Shown: positions 25,712 through 33,357, numbered from the stretch's first letter. The stretch is DNA of 64,000 nucleotides from Treponema bryantii (GCF_036492245.1 NZ_AP025286.1:2542001-2606000), one strand, 5' to 3'. Notes: a model not told the origin generated them from the sequence alone. Numbers and translations are program-made.

Positions 25712-26266
25712 ATGGATAATAATAACGGAATTATTCCAGGTTTTGACAACGACAAAGATGACAGCCTTACTATCTCTCTGAGAAAAGCTGAAGGTGTACC
25801 ACATGGAATGTTTATCTATCTGAGTGGATATATCGATACATACAATTCCAGCTTTTTCCAGAAACAAATACAGAAAGTAATGGATGCAGGGTTTATTAAC
25901 TTAATTTTCAATTGTTCTTCATTGAATTATGTATCTTCTACCGGAATCGGATCATTTACAGTGTTCCTTAAGGTTGTAAAGCCAAAGGGCGGAGATGTAA
26001 TTCTTCTTGAAATTCAGCCAAAGGTTTACGAAGTATTCCAGCTGCTTGGTTTCTCTCAGTTCTTCAACATTAAGAGTACAGCAGATGAAGCTATCGCCTA
26101 CTTTAATAACGGTGGTACAGATTCCGGTTCTTCAGTATTTCCACTCGTAATTTCTTGTCTTGTATGCAATAAGAAGTTACGTGCTACTAAATCAGGACGC
26201 TTCCGCTGCTCAGGTTGCCGCTCAATTCTCGCAATCAACGAGATGGGGGAAGTTTCACTGGGCTAA
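25712..26266 (+). CDS. STAS-domain protein (anti-anti-sigma-like) with C-terminal zinc ribbon
   Basis: 184 residues. Residues about 15-125 form a STAS domain of the anti-sigma antagonist type: GMFIYLSGYIDTYNSSFFQKQI, LIFNCSSLNYVSSTGIGSFTVFL, with the Ser before TGIG in the usual phosphorylation position. The C-terminal 45 residues have two CxxC pairs (CLVCNKKL and RCSGCRSIL), a probable zinc ribbon. I place the start at 25712 (MDNNNG), after GATAGGA and a strong promoter, not at the in-frame ATG at 25664 that overlaps the -35. No anti-sigma kinase or phosphatase gene adjoins it, so the partner is unknown. A strong terminator follows. Confidence 0.85.
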   Translation: MDNNNGIIPGFDNDKDDSLTISLRKAEGVPHGMFIYLSGYIDTYNSSFFQKQIQKVMDAGFINLIFNCSSLNYVSSTGIGSFTVFLKVVKPKGGDVILLEIQPKVYEVFQLLGFSQFFNIKSTADEAIAYFNNGGTDSGSSVFPLVISCLVCNKKLRATKSGRFRCSGCRSILAINEMGEVSLG

Positions 26267-26287
26267 ATAATAAACAAATCAGAATGC

Positions 26288-26320
26288 AAAAGACCTTCAG
26301 TTTTCTGAAGGTCTTTTTTT
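26288..26320 (+). terminator. intrinsic terminator after the STAS gene
   Basis: 13-bp perfect stem AAAAGACCTTCAG / CTGAAGGTCTTTT with a TTTT loop, ending in a run of seven T. Confidence 0.9.
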
Positions 26321-26330
26321 ATTTATTTTC

Positions 26331-26612
26331 GTTTCACGCGTGAAACAAAAGCGGTGGATAAATTGTGGATAACTTATGAATTTTTCACAAATTATTCACT
26401 ACTTTTTAACTTTCTTTTGCTTAAAAAGAACTTAAAATTTTAGGTTGCTTTCAATCTATATTTTTAATTCTTTATATTATATAGAATTAAGTCAACTGTA
26501 ATAAATTTTCGTAAATTTTCGTATTTTTTTTAGAAAACACTATTGACAAGTCATTTTGACACACTGTGAGTTAAAAATGTGGATAACTTGTGGGTTAATA
26601 GTGTACAAGCGG
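26331..26612. other. non-coding gap with DnaA-box-like sites and a ParB-site-like palindrome
   Basis: The 396-bp gap 26267-26662 has no gene. It holds the 16-bp palindrome GTTTCACGCGTGAAAC (26331-26346), two perfect TGTGGATAA DnaA-box sequences (26364-26372 and 26578-26586), a one-mismatch box (26353-26361) and weaker ones (26392-26400, 26589-26597). Between the box clusters lies a very AT-rich stretch of about 150 bp (26395-26550). The ingredients are those of a replication origin, but dnaA and dnaN are not adjacent. The palindrome resembles parS with two extra central bases. Confidence 0.5.
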
Positions 26613-26626
26613 TGAATAATATCTAT

Positions 26627-26655
26627 TTGTCTTTTTATCAAAACTTCTATATACT
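26627..26655 (+). promoter_or_regulatory. promoter of the polyprenyl synthase operon, predicted leaderless
   Basis: -35 TTGTCT (26627-26632), a 17-bp spacer and -10 TATACT (26650-26655). The ATG follows after 7 nt with no Shine-Dalgarno. Confidence 0.6.
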
Positions 26656-26662
26656 TTAAAGT

Positions 26663-27727
26663 ATGAATACAGAATTCAAAGAGATGCTGGATAAGATAGA
26701 AACAGCACTGCACAATGCACTTCCTCAAACCTCAAAAACTGCAGACTGGATACCTGCATCCTTCGGGTCACTTCCAGAAGGCGCATCTGCTGAATATATA
26801 GATAAACTCATTGAACCAAATTATGCCCTGATAACTCTTGGCGGTAAAAGATGGCGTCCACTTCTTTTGATGCTCTGTTACAAACTTGCTTCTAAACTTA
26901 CAGAAGAAAAAGGCGGAAAACCTGCCCTCACAGAAGAGCAGGCCTACTCTATTACAGCTCTTGTAGAGTTTGTACATACAGCAAGTCTTATTCATGATGA
27001 TATTGAAGACAGCGCAGATCTTCGCCGTGGTAAACCAGCTGCACATATAACATACGGACTTGATACAGCCCTTAATGCAGCTGCCTGGCTTTATTTTGAA
27101 GCTCCGGTCTGTATAAATCAACTCAATGCATCAGATTCGCTCAAGCTTGAGCTGTACAAAACCTATACAAATGAACTTCGCCGCCTTCATCTTGGACAGG
27201 CAATGGATATTTTCTGGCATAGAAACGCTGAAGTATTCCCTGCTAAACAAGAATATCTTGCTATGGTAAAAAATAAGACCGGAACTCTAGCAAGCCTTGC
27301 AGCAAAACTTGGTTGTATTGCAGGCGGACTTACAGCAGAAGAGGCAGAACGCTTCGGGGCAATTGCTGCAGATATTGGTATTGGCTTTCAGATTATTGAT
27401 GATGTAATCAACCTTACAACAGGAAATCCTGGAAAGAAACGTGGAGATGACATCGTTGAAGGCAAAAAAAGCCTTCCAGTGCTTATTCACACCACAGAAC
27501 ATCCGGAAGATAAACAGAAAATCGCAGATTATATGAAAGAAGCTGCAGCCAAGGGAATTGAAGCACCTGCTGTAGAGCAATGTATATCACTGTTAGAGAC
27601 CAGCGGCTGCATCAAAAAAGCTGCTGAACAGGGCCGTATCCTTATCGAAGAAGGCTGTGCCCGCTTTAACTCTGACCAGATAAAAGAGCTTTTCACTTCT
27701 ATGATACCGGAGAATTTCAGATGTTAG
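26663..27727 (+). CDS. polyprenyl (farnesyl/geranylgeranyl-type) diphosphate synthase
   Basis: 354 residues, an all-helical trans-isoprenyl diphosphate synthase. It condenses isopentenyl diphosphate with an allylic diphosphate. GGKRWRPLLLML is the substrate-binding opening. The first Asp-rich motif is LIHDDIEDSADLRRGKPA (DDxxD). The second reads FQIIDDVINL, that is DDxxN instead of DDxxD, followed by KKRGDDIVEGKKSLPVL. Chain length cannot be read reliably; the residues before the first motif (FVHTASLIHDD) lack bulky aromatics, so a medium or long product is possible. It overlaps the next gene by 7 nt, and the likely mRNA is leaderless. Confidence 0.88.
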   Translation: MNTEFKEMLDKIETALHNALPQTSKTADWIPASFGSLPEGASAEYIDKLIEPNYALITLGGKRWRPLLLMLCYKLASKLTEEKGGKPALTEEQAYSITALVEFVHTASLIHDDIEDSADLRRGKPAAHITYGLDTALNAAAWLYFEAPVCINQLNASDSLKLELYKTYTNELRRLHLGQAMDIFWHRNAEVFPAKQEYLAMVKNKTGTLASLAAKLGCIAGGLTAEEAERFGAIAADIGIGFQIIDDVINLTTGNPGKKRGDDIVEGKKSLPVLIHTTEHPEDKQKIADYMKEAAAKGIEAPAVEQCISLLETSGCIKKAAEQGRILIEEGCARFNSDQIKELFTSMIPENFRC

Positions 27728-28239
27728 AAAGATCAGATACACTCAACAATCAGGCTATTCTCCTTGCTTCAGACGGCGCATACAACGAAGCTATTGCCTG
27801 CTTTAAGCGTGCAATCGTAATCGATAAGGAAAACTATCTTCTCTGGTTTAATCTTGGAGTTACCTATAGAGATGCAGGAAATCTGGAAGACGCAGAAAAT
27901 GCCCTTGAAACAGCATACCGTATCGCACCAGAAAAAGAAGATGTAGCAGAAACCTATGCAACCATCTGTCTGATGCAGAAAAAACATGCTAAAGTTCAGT
28001 GTATCTGCATGGATTCGCTTGATTTGAATCCATTGAATCCTCATTTATGGAATCTGCTTGGAGTAACCGAGTTCCAGAGCGAAAACTACGAAGAAGCTTC
28101 AAGTTATTTCGAACAGGCAGTTTCAATCAATCCTTATTATCTGGATGCTCTTTATAACCTTCGCGACACTTATTCTGTCTTGCATAATCACAAAGGAGAA
28201 TCTGCCTGCGAAGCCAGAATTAAGGAGCTGGACAAATGA
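27721..28239 (+). CDS. tetratricopeptide-repeat protein
   Basis: 172 residues built of about four TPR units, for example AYNEAIACFKRAIVIDKENYLLWFNLGVTYR and NLEDAENALETAYRIAPEKED split across residues 18-80, with ENYEEASSYFEQAVSINPYY near the C terminus. TPR units form helical scaffolds for protein contacts. No signal peptide or catalytic motif. Its start lies inside the end of the polyprenyl synthase gene and its stop overlaps the next start (ATGA), so three genes form one coupled operon. Confidence 0.85.
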   Translation: MLERSDTLNNQAILLASDGAYNEAIACFKRAIVIDKENYLLWFNLGVTYRDAGNLEDAENALETAYRIAPEKEDVAETYATICLMQKKHAKVQCICMDSLDLNPLNPHLWNLLGVTEFQSENYEEASSYFEQAVSINPYYLDALYNLRDTYSVLHNHKGESACEARIKELDK

Positions 28240-28526
28240 CAGACGAAAACATCACAATCGTAGAAAAAAACATTCACCGTACAAATCTTCGTCGTCTGAT
28301 AGATACACTTTATCTTTTTGTACCGATTGCATTAGCCTTTGCAGGCTGTTTTCTCGCTGCCCCACTCTGGACACTTATAACAAAAAAAGAAGCGGTACCT
28401 GAGTGGTTCCGCTTTGTCTGTGCAACAGTTCTTTTTGTAATTGCCGTTACCTTTGTCTTCATCAAGACCAGAAAAATAAACCCGATCATGAAGATCGGGA
28501 TTTTCAGCAAAAATAGTAATCAATAA
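28236..28526 (+). CDS. small two-helix membrane protein
   Basis: 96 residues. It has a charged N terminus, then membrane segments at about 25-48 (LYLFVPIALAFAGCFLAAPLW) and 63-80 (FVCATVLFVIAVTFVF), and a basic tail. Not recognised. Translation is coupled to the TPR gene through an ATGA overlap. A CCCGATC-ATGAA-GATCGGG hairpin lies within its last codons (about 28481-28499), perhaps acting as the operon terminator inside the gene. Confidence 0.65.
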   Translation: MTDENITIVEKNIHRTNLRRLIDTLYLFVPIALAFAGCFLAAPLWTLITKKEAVPEWFRFVCATVLFVIAVTFVFIKTRKINPIMKIGIFSKNSNQ

Positions 28527-28532
28527 GTGGTT

Positions 28533-29729
28533 CTAAGCCAGCAGATGTTCTTTTGCCAGTTTGCTGATTTCGCCAGCCATATCTGCAAGCGCAACCTGCT
28601 TCTGAACACCACCCATTTCAAAGGCAACCTTCGGCATACCGTAAACTATACTTGAATCTTTATTCTGTCCAATTGTCCAGGCACCTTTTTTACGCATTTC
28701 TGTAATCTGAGCCGCACCATCTCGTCCCATACCAGTCATAATTACGCCAAGAGCCTTGTTCTTAAAGATATTTGCAACAGACTCAAAAAGTACATCACAT
28801 GAAGGTCTATGACCGTTTCTAGGCTCATCCTGAGAAAGCTTAATAAAGTTTCCAAGAGGCTTATGTTCAACAAACATATGATAACTTCCCGGCGCAATAT
28901 AAACATGACCGCCGAGAATAGGTTCTCCGTCCTTAGCTTCAGATACAGGAAGCGGACAAATATTATTAAGACTGTTAGCAAATTCTGCAGTAAAGCCAGC
29001 CGGCATATGCTGTACAACAAGAACAGGCTGTTTAAGATTTGGATCAATATCCTTAAATACATCGCGAAGTGCATTTGGACCACCGGTGGAGATTCCAATT
29101 GCAATCAACTCAATCTTTCCGCCTTCGCGTTCAGGAGTAATAACAACAGGCTCTTTAACCTTTGGCTGGAACCAGGTAGAAGGAACAACATCGGCTTTTG
29201 TAATTGAAGCAGCTTTAGCAGCCTCTTCACCCTTCTTCTTAATTACAAATCGTTCTGCTTCCTTAAGCTTAATCTGATGATGGAAGAATTCCGGATCAGG
29301 AATACTCTTTCCATGCATTGCAGCATAAGCTCCACCATAAGAAGCAATATATTCAACGATTTCACTTGTAACATCGCCAATTTTAAGGGTAACAGAAGCA
29401 CCAGGCTTTGTAATAAAGTCAGAAGCACCAAGTTCAAGACATTCAATAGTAACTGCAGCACCTTCCGTAGCAACACTGGAAAGAATAATTACAGGTACAT
29501 CAAGATGCAGTTCTTTTCTCTTTTTAAGGAACTGAAGACCTGTCATAACAGGCATTTCAATATCAAGAAGAATTACATCAGGTTTAGAAGTTTTTAATTT
29601 TTCTATAAGATCCTGGCCGTTTTCTGCTTTTCCGCAGACACTCAAACCAGTAGTTTCATCAACAATTCTACCGATAAGATTCCGCATCAATGCAGAATCA
29701 TCGCATATCATTACTGAAATATCATCCAT
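28533..29729 (-). CDS. cheB: chemotaxis response regulator protein-glutamate methylesterase CheB
   Basis: 398 residues. An N-terminal receiver domain (1-120) has the phosphorylated Asp at D56 (VILLDIEMP). A linker of about 80 residues leads to the C-terminal methylesterase with catalytic S214 (IGISTGG), H241 (VQHMPAGFT) and D337 (MTGMGRDGA). It removes methyl groups from chemoreceptors and can deamidate Gln, resetting the sensor after stimulus. It lies 24 nt downstream of cheR, its functional opposite, in one transcript. The linker is longer than in E. coli CheB. Confidence 0.95.
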   Translation of the reverse strand: MDDISVMICDDSALMRNLIGRIVDETTGLSVCGKAENGQDLIEKLKTSKPDVILLDIEMPVMTGLQFLKKRKELHLDVPVIILSSVATEGAAVTIECLELGASDFITKPGASVTLKIGDVTSEIVEYIASYGGAYAAMHGKSIPDPEFFHHQIKLKEAERFVIKKKGEEAAKAASITKADVVPSTWFQPKVKEPVVITPEREGGKIELIAIGISTGGPNALRDVFKDIDPNLKQPVLVVQHMPAGFTAEFANSLNNICPLPVSEAKDGEPILGGHVYIAPGSYHMFVEHKPLGNFIKLSQDEPRNGHRPSCDVLFESVANIFKNKALGVIMTGMGRDGAAQITEMRKKGAWTIGQNKDSSIVYGMPKVAFEMGGVQKQVALADMAGEISKLAKEHLLA

Positions 29730-29753
29730 TATTTTAAATCTCCGATAAAAAGT

Positions 29754-30575
29754 CTATTTACTAACGCCCTTACCGTAAAAGCAAGCCCATTCAGTCTTAA
29801 TAAACTCAAAATTAGTCTTCATTCCAAATAATGATTCTGAATGACCAATATAAAGATAAGACTTTGGTCCCATAGCATCATAGAAATGATTTATTACGGC
29901 AAGCTGAGCCGGCTCATCAAAGTAAATAAGAACATTACGACAGAATACAACATCAAGGTTTCGGGCACCGGAATCATTCTTAAGGTTATGATAGTCAAAA
30001 TGGATTGTTTTCTTGATTTCATCCTTAATCTGATAACCGCCATCTACCTTCGTAAAGTATTTTGACAGATAGTTCTCAGGTACTCCATCAACACGTGCTT
30101 CCGGATAAAATCCCTGCTGTGCAGTCATGATAGACTTGAGGGAAATATCAGAAGCTGTAATATGGAAATTAAAATCTGGAGGGCAGATCTCCTTCATAAT
30201 CATAGCAATTGTGTATGGCTCTTCTCCAGTAGAACATCCGGCACTCCATATTTTAATTGTATGGTCGCTGGATGTCTTTTTATTTTCAATTACATGTGGA
30301 ATTACATAATTCACAAACGAATCAAAATGCGGCTGGTTTCTGAAGAAACGTGTAAGATTAGTCGTTACGGCATCGAGCATAATCTTCATTTCTTCCGGGT
30401 CTTTAGAAATCAGTTCATAATATTCCTGAGGCGTATTAAGATTTTTCTTACGAAGCATTTCTTTAATACGACTGTCGAGAATAGATCTGTTCGTAGCCGA
30501 GAAAGTGATTCCGCTTTCATCATAGATTACTTTGCGGAACAATTCGTAGTCGGCATCGGTAAGTACGTCTAACAT
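29754..30575 (-). CDS. cheR: chemotaxis protein methyltransferase CheR
   Basis: 273 residues. An N-terminal helical CheR domain (YELFRKVIYDESGITFSATN) is followed by an S-adenosylmethionine-binding domain with KIWSAGCSTGEEPYTIAMIM and DVVFCRNVLIYFDEPAQ. It methylates Glu side chains of chemoreceptors such as the MCP at 54223. No Shine-Dalgarno is present; TATAAT (30583-30588) and TTTACA (30606-30611) spaced by 17 bp put the transcription start at the ATG. Upstream gene of cheR-cheB. Confidence 0.95.
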   Translation of the reverse strand: MLDVLTDADYELFRKVIYDESGITFSATNRSILDSRIKEMLRKKNLNTPQEYYELISKDPEEMKIMLDAVTTNLTRFFRNQPHFDSFVNYVIPHVIENKKTSSDHTIKIWSAGCSTGEEPYTIAMIMKEICPPDFNFHITASDISLKSIMTAQQGFYPEARVDGVPENYLSKYFTKVDGGYQIKDEIKKTIHFDYHNLKNDSGARNLDVVFCRNVLIYFDEPAQLAVINHFYDAMGPKSYLYIGHSESLFGMKTNFEFIKTEWACFYGKGVSK

Positions 30576-30582
30576 AAATTAT

Positions 30583-30611
30583 ATTATACACGAGAATTTT
30601 GTAATTGTAAA
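30583..30611 (-). promoter_or_regulatory. cheR-cheB promoter, predicted leaderless
   Basis: -35 TTTACA, a 17-bp spacer and -10 TATAAT on the minus strand; the -10 ends 7 nt before the cheR ATG. Confidence 0.65.
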
Positions 30612-30641
30612 AAAATTTATTATTTATTTGTTATTTTAGTA

Positions 30642-31661
30642 CTAACGCTGAATTCGGCCAGATCCATTACCTGCGGCAAGTTTTTCAACCTCATCTACGC
30701 TTACCATGTTGTAGTCGCCTTCGATAGTGTGCTTGAGACAGCTTGCAGCTACTGCAAATTCTACAGCATCCTGAGTTGATTTACCGTTGAGCAGAGAGTA
30801 AATAAGACCACCGCCAAAGCTGTCACCACCACCAACACGGTCTACGATATACATTTCGTATTCCTTGCTGAAGCAGTAATCCTTTCCATCATAAAGAAGA
30901 GCAGCCCAGTTATTGCGGTTTGCATTGATAGAAGTTCTGAGAGTAATTGCTACCTTCTGGAAACCAAACTTATCTGCAAGCTGCTTTGCAACAGATTTAT
31001 AGCCTTCCTTGTTGAGTTTACCGCCAGTAATATCTGTATTTTCAGCTTCAATTCCGAATACGTCTTTTGCATCTTCCTCGTTAGAAATACAAACATCTAC
31101 ATACTGACAAATCTGAGTCATAGCTTCGCGGGCCTGCTCACGAGTCCAGAGTTTTCCGCGGTAGTTGAGGTCGCAGCTTACAGTAGCACCAGCAGCCTTT
31201 GCAGCCTTGCAGGCTTCAATACAAATCTGAACAAGGTTACCGCCGAGAGCAGGTGTAATTCCTGTAAGATGAAACCATTTACAGTCCTTAAAGATTTCAG
31301 TCCAGTTAAAGTCTTCCGGCTTTGCTTCTGCAATAGAAGAATGAGCACGATCGTAGATACACTTTGAACCACGCTGACTTGCTCCACGTTCGTTGTAATA
31401 AATACCTACACGGTCGCCACCACGGGCAATATAGTTTGTGTTTACACCAAAGCGGCGGAGCGAGTTTATTGCAGCCTGACCAATTTCATGTTTTGGAAGC
31501 TTTGTTACATAATAAGCATCCAGGCCATAATTAGCGAGAGAAACAGCAACGTTAGCCTCTCCACCACCAAAAGTTGAAGTCATTTTATCTACCTGAACAA
31601 AACGGAAATATCCTTCCGGTTCAAGTCTCAGCATAATTTCACCAAATGTAACTACTTTCAT
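30642..31661 (-). CDS. kdgK: 2-keto-3-deoxygluconate kinase (PfkB family sugar kinase)
   Basis: 339 residues of the PfkB/ribokinase fold. GGGEANVAVSLANYGL and RVGGGDSFGGGLIYSLL are the two family signatures; the Asp in GGGDSF is the catalytic base. With eda directly upstream the likely reaction is phosphorylation of 2-keto-3-deoxygluconate to KDPG, as in use of uronic acids from pectin. I set the start at 31661 (MKVVTFGE) because AAGGAG lies 7 nt before it; an in-frame ATG at 31724 falls inside eda and a repeat. Substrate is inferred from context. Confidence 0.85.
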   Translation of the reverse strand: MKVVTFGEIMLRLEPEGYFRFVQVDKMTSTFGGGEANVAVSLANYGLDAYYVTKLPKHEIGQAAINSLRRFGVNTNYIARGGDRVGIYYNERGASQRGSKCIYDRAHSSIAEAKPEDFNWTEIFKDCKWFHLTGITPALGGNLVQICIEACKAAKAAGATVSCDLNYRGKLWTREQAREAMTQICQYVDVCISNEEDAKDVFGIEAENTDITGGKLNKEGYKSVAKQLADKFGFQKVAITLRTSINANRNNWAALLYDGKDYCFSKEYEMYIVDRVGGGDSFGGGLIYSLLNGKSTQDAVEFAVAASCLKHTIEGDYNMVSVDEVEKLAAGNGSGRIQR

Positions 31662-31675
31662 ATTTATCTCCTTCA

Positions 31676-31702
31676 TGTCATCCCGAACTTGTTTCGAGAT
31701 CT
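31676..31702. repeat. short dispersed palindrome family D, copy 1
   Basis: GTCATCCCGAACTTGTTTCG followed by AGATC, in the 40-nt space between eda and kdgK. A near-identical unit at 47681-47705 forms a terminator. Confidence 0.6.
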
Positions 31703-32340
31703 TACCCTCTAATTTCCTTAACAATTGCAGCAGCCTCGCGGGTCAGCTTTTCAATTTCTGCAAAATTACCGGCGTTAATCAAATCACCCTTCACCATCCA
31801 GCTTCCGCCACATGCAAGAATCTTGTCACAGGCAAGGTAGTCGCGAACGTTAGTTGCATTGATTCCACCAGTCGGCATGAACTTCATCATAGTATATGGA
31901 GCACTCATAGCCTTAATCATCTTAAGTCCACCGGCATTTTCTGCAGGGAAGAATTTTACAACATCAAGACCAAAACCAAGAGCAGCTTCAAGTTCAGAAG
32001 GAGTCATAATACCAGGAGTAATCGGATATCCCTTTTTAACACAATAATCAACAACCTTAGGATTAAGACCAGGACTAACAATAAACTTAGCACCGGCACC
32101 AATTGCACGATCTACCTGATCTATAGTAAGAACAGTTCCAGCTCCGACAAACATCTCAGGGAACTTTTTAGAAATAGCACGAATGCTTTCTTCAGCCGCA
32201 TCTGTACGGAAAGTAACCTCTGCACAAGGAAGACCGCCCTTAATAAGAGCTTCTGCCAATGGTTCAGCATCACTCACCTTATTCAAAACAACAACAGGAA
32301 CAATCCCAGTTGCTCCAATCTGCTTTAATGTATCATTCAT
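31702..32340 (-). CDS. eda: 2-dehydro-3-deoxy-phosphogluconate (KDPG) aldolase
   Basis: 212 residues, the standard size of this TIM-barrel class I aldolase. It splits KDPG to pyruvate and glyceraldehyde 3-phosphate. CAEVTFRTDAAEE holds the catalytic Glu, FIVSPGLNPKVVDYC and PITPGIMTPSE are conserved, and the Schiff-base Lys is in DVVKFFPAE. PTGGINATNV ends the active site. AAGAGG lies 9 nt before the ATG. First gene of eda-kdgK. A 10-bp palindrome ATACTAGTAT 27 nt upstream of the start may be an operator. Confidence 0.93.
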   Translation of the reverse strand: MNDTLKQIGATGIVPVVVLNKVSDAEPLAEALIKGGLPCAEVTFRTDAAEESIRAISKKFPEMFVGAGTVLTIDQVDRAIGAGAKFIVSPGLNPKVVDYCVKKGYPITPGIMTPSELEAALGFGLDVVKFFPAENAGGLKMIKAMSAPYTMMKFMPTGGINATNVRDYLACDKILACGGSWMVKGDLINAGNFAEIEKLTREAAAIVKEIRG

Positions 32341-32366
32341 AAATGCCTCTTATTGCTTTATGTAAT

Positions 32367-32376
32367 ATACTAGTAT
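32367..32376. promoter_or_regulatory. possible operator upstream of eda-kdgK
   Basis: 10-bp perfect palindrome ATACTAGTAT in the eda leader or promoter region; GntR-type repressors of sugar-acid genes bind sites of similar size and composition. No such regulator gene is adjacent. Confidence 0.3.
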
Positions 32377-32438
32377 TCTAGTTACACTTATTCTAACACG
32401 TTATGAGGAGAATGTCATCAGTAAATTATCGTATATGC

Positions 32439-32996
32439 TTATCTTAAAGCCTTACCGTCAGAAAAAGCCTTGCCCACTGCTTCACCAAGAACATTGTAAT
32501 TATGGGCTACCGGATCATAGCAGATTGGCTTAAGCTTAGATGCATCAATTTTACCGTCTGTAAGTACAGCCTCATCAGCACTCACGTTTATAATATTTCC
32601 TACAATATAATCACTGTCATCGCTCATCTGAGCAACCTCACACTCAAGAACCATAGGAAGTTCATTAAGAACCGGCGCATCAACAAACTCAGACTTTGTA
32701 ACAGTAAAGCCTGCCTTTTTAATTTTATCAGGCTCAGTATTGCCGCTGACAATTCCAAAATAGTCACATTCCTTTACGTGTGCAGCATCAGCAATACTCA
32801 CTGTAAAAGCACGGCGGGCAGCAATGTTCTTAGTAGTTTTATGACTCTTATCAAGACAGATTCCAATCTGATTTGTATCGTGAATTCCCCCCCAGGCAGC
32901 ATTCATTGCATCCGGATTTCCATTTTCATCATAAGTTGCAATAATCAAAACCGGCATAGGATAAAGATAAGTCTGTTTTCCAAAATTCTTTTTCAT
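32439..32996 (-). CDS. flavin-reductase-like FMN-binding protein
   Basis: 185 residues of the flavoredoxin/flavin reductase split-barrel family: YPMPVLIIATYDENGNPDAMNAAWGG at the N terminus, KTTKNIAARRAFTVSIADAAHVKECDYFG, then PMVLECEV and GNIINVSADEAVL. Such proteins bind FMN and pass electrons; the physiological partner is unknown. The gene stands alone. Its promoter is clear (TTGACG, 17 bp, TAAAAT) with a leader of about 20 nt containing CGAGG. Confidence 0.8.
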   Translation of the reverse strand: MKKNFGKQTYLYPMPVLIIATYDENGNPDAMNAAWGGIHDTNQIGICLDKSHKTTKNIAARRAFTVSIADAAHVKECDYFGIVSGNTEPDKIKKAGFTVTKSEFVDAPVLNELPMVLECEVAQMSDDSDYIVGNIINVSADEAVLTDGKIDASKLKPICYDPVAHNYNVLGEAVGKAFSDGKALR

Positions 32997-33022
32997 GGTT
33001 ACCTCGTTTTTTAAGTTATTAT

Positions 33023-33051
33023 ATTTTAGACTATGGAGCTTGTGACGTCAA
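33023..33051 (-). promoter_or_regulatory. promoter of the flavin-reductase-like gene
   Basis: Minus strand -35 TTGACG (33046-33051), a 17-bp spacer and -10 TAAAAT (33023-33028). The -35 is inside the palindrome TGACGTCA. Confidence 0.65.
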
Positions 33052-33070
33052 ATAGGATTTTTTTATGTAT

Positions 33071-33155
33071 GAGGGGGAAGTCTCCCCCTGGCTCCAGCCC
33101 GCATTCGCGGTCTTCCGCCACCCCCTCTGCGGGGGACACCCCCGCAACGCCCCCC
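33071..33155 (+). repeat. palindromic repeat family A, copy 4 (intergenic)
   Basis: The clearest copy: GGGGGA-AGTC-TCCCCC, a GGCTCCAGCCCGC...CTTCCGCC spacer, GCGGGGG-ACA-CCCCCGC and ACGCCCCCC. It lies between the flavin-reductase-like gene and tRNA-Asn. Confidence 0.85.
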
Positions 33156-33195
33156 ATTTAACTTCTGACAGATTATTAAATTACAGACATCTTAA

Positions 33196-33357
33196 TGGCT
33201 GCAGGTTTTGCCGTTACAGTCGCAGACCTCCTGTCTGCTCCTTCCACGGCGCCTGCGTTCACTTTCGAGCACCTCCTGTGCCCGAATCTGAAAAAATGCT
33301 GCTCCACTGCTCGCATTTTTTCAGACCGCTCACTCCGTTTCAAAACCTGCAGCAGCC
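33196..33357. repeat. repeat-rich non-coding block with small hairpins and a tRNA-Asn 3' end copy
   Basis: Contains GCAGAC-CTCCT-GTCTGC, GCAC-CTCCT-GTGC and CTGAAAAAATGC...GCATTTTTTCAG (12-bp arms). It ends with TTCAAAACCTGCAGCAGCC (33339-33357), an exact inverted copy of the last 19 nt of the tRNA-Asn stem before its discriminator. A shorter partial match (GGCTGCAGGTTTT) starts the block. Open frames here are not credible genes. Confidence 0.6.

Noticed and set aside
26331-26346. Canonical parS site
   Set aside because: The palindrome has two extra central bases compared with the usual GTTTCAC-GTGAAAC core, so I only call it parS-like.
31662-31724. Upstream extension of kdgK
   Set aside because: It would run through repeat D and the end of eda; AAGGAG precedes the ATG at 31661.
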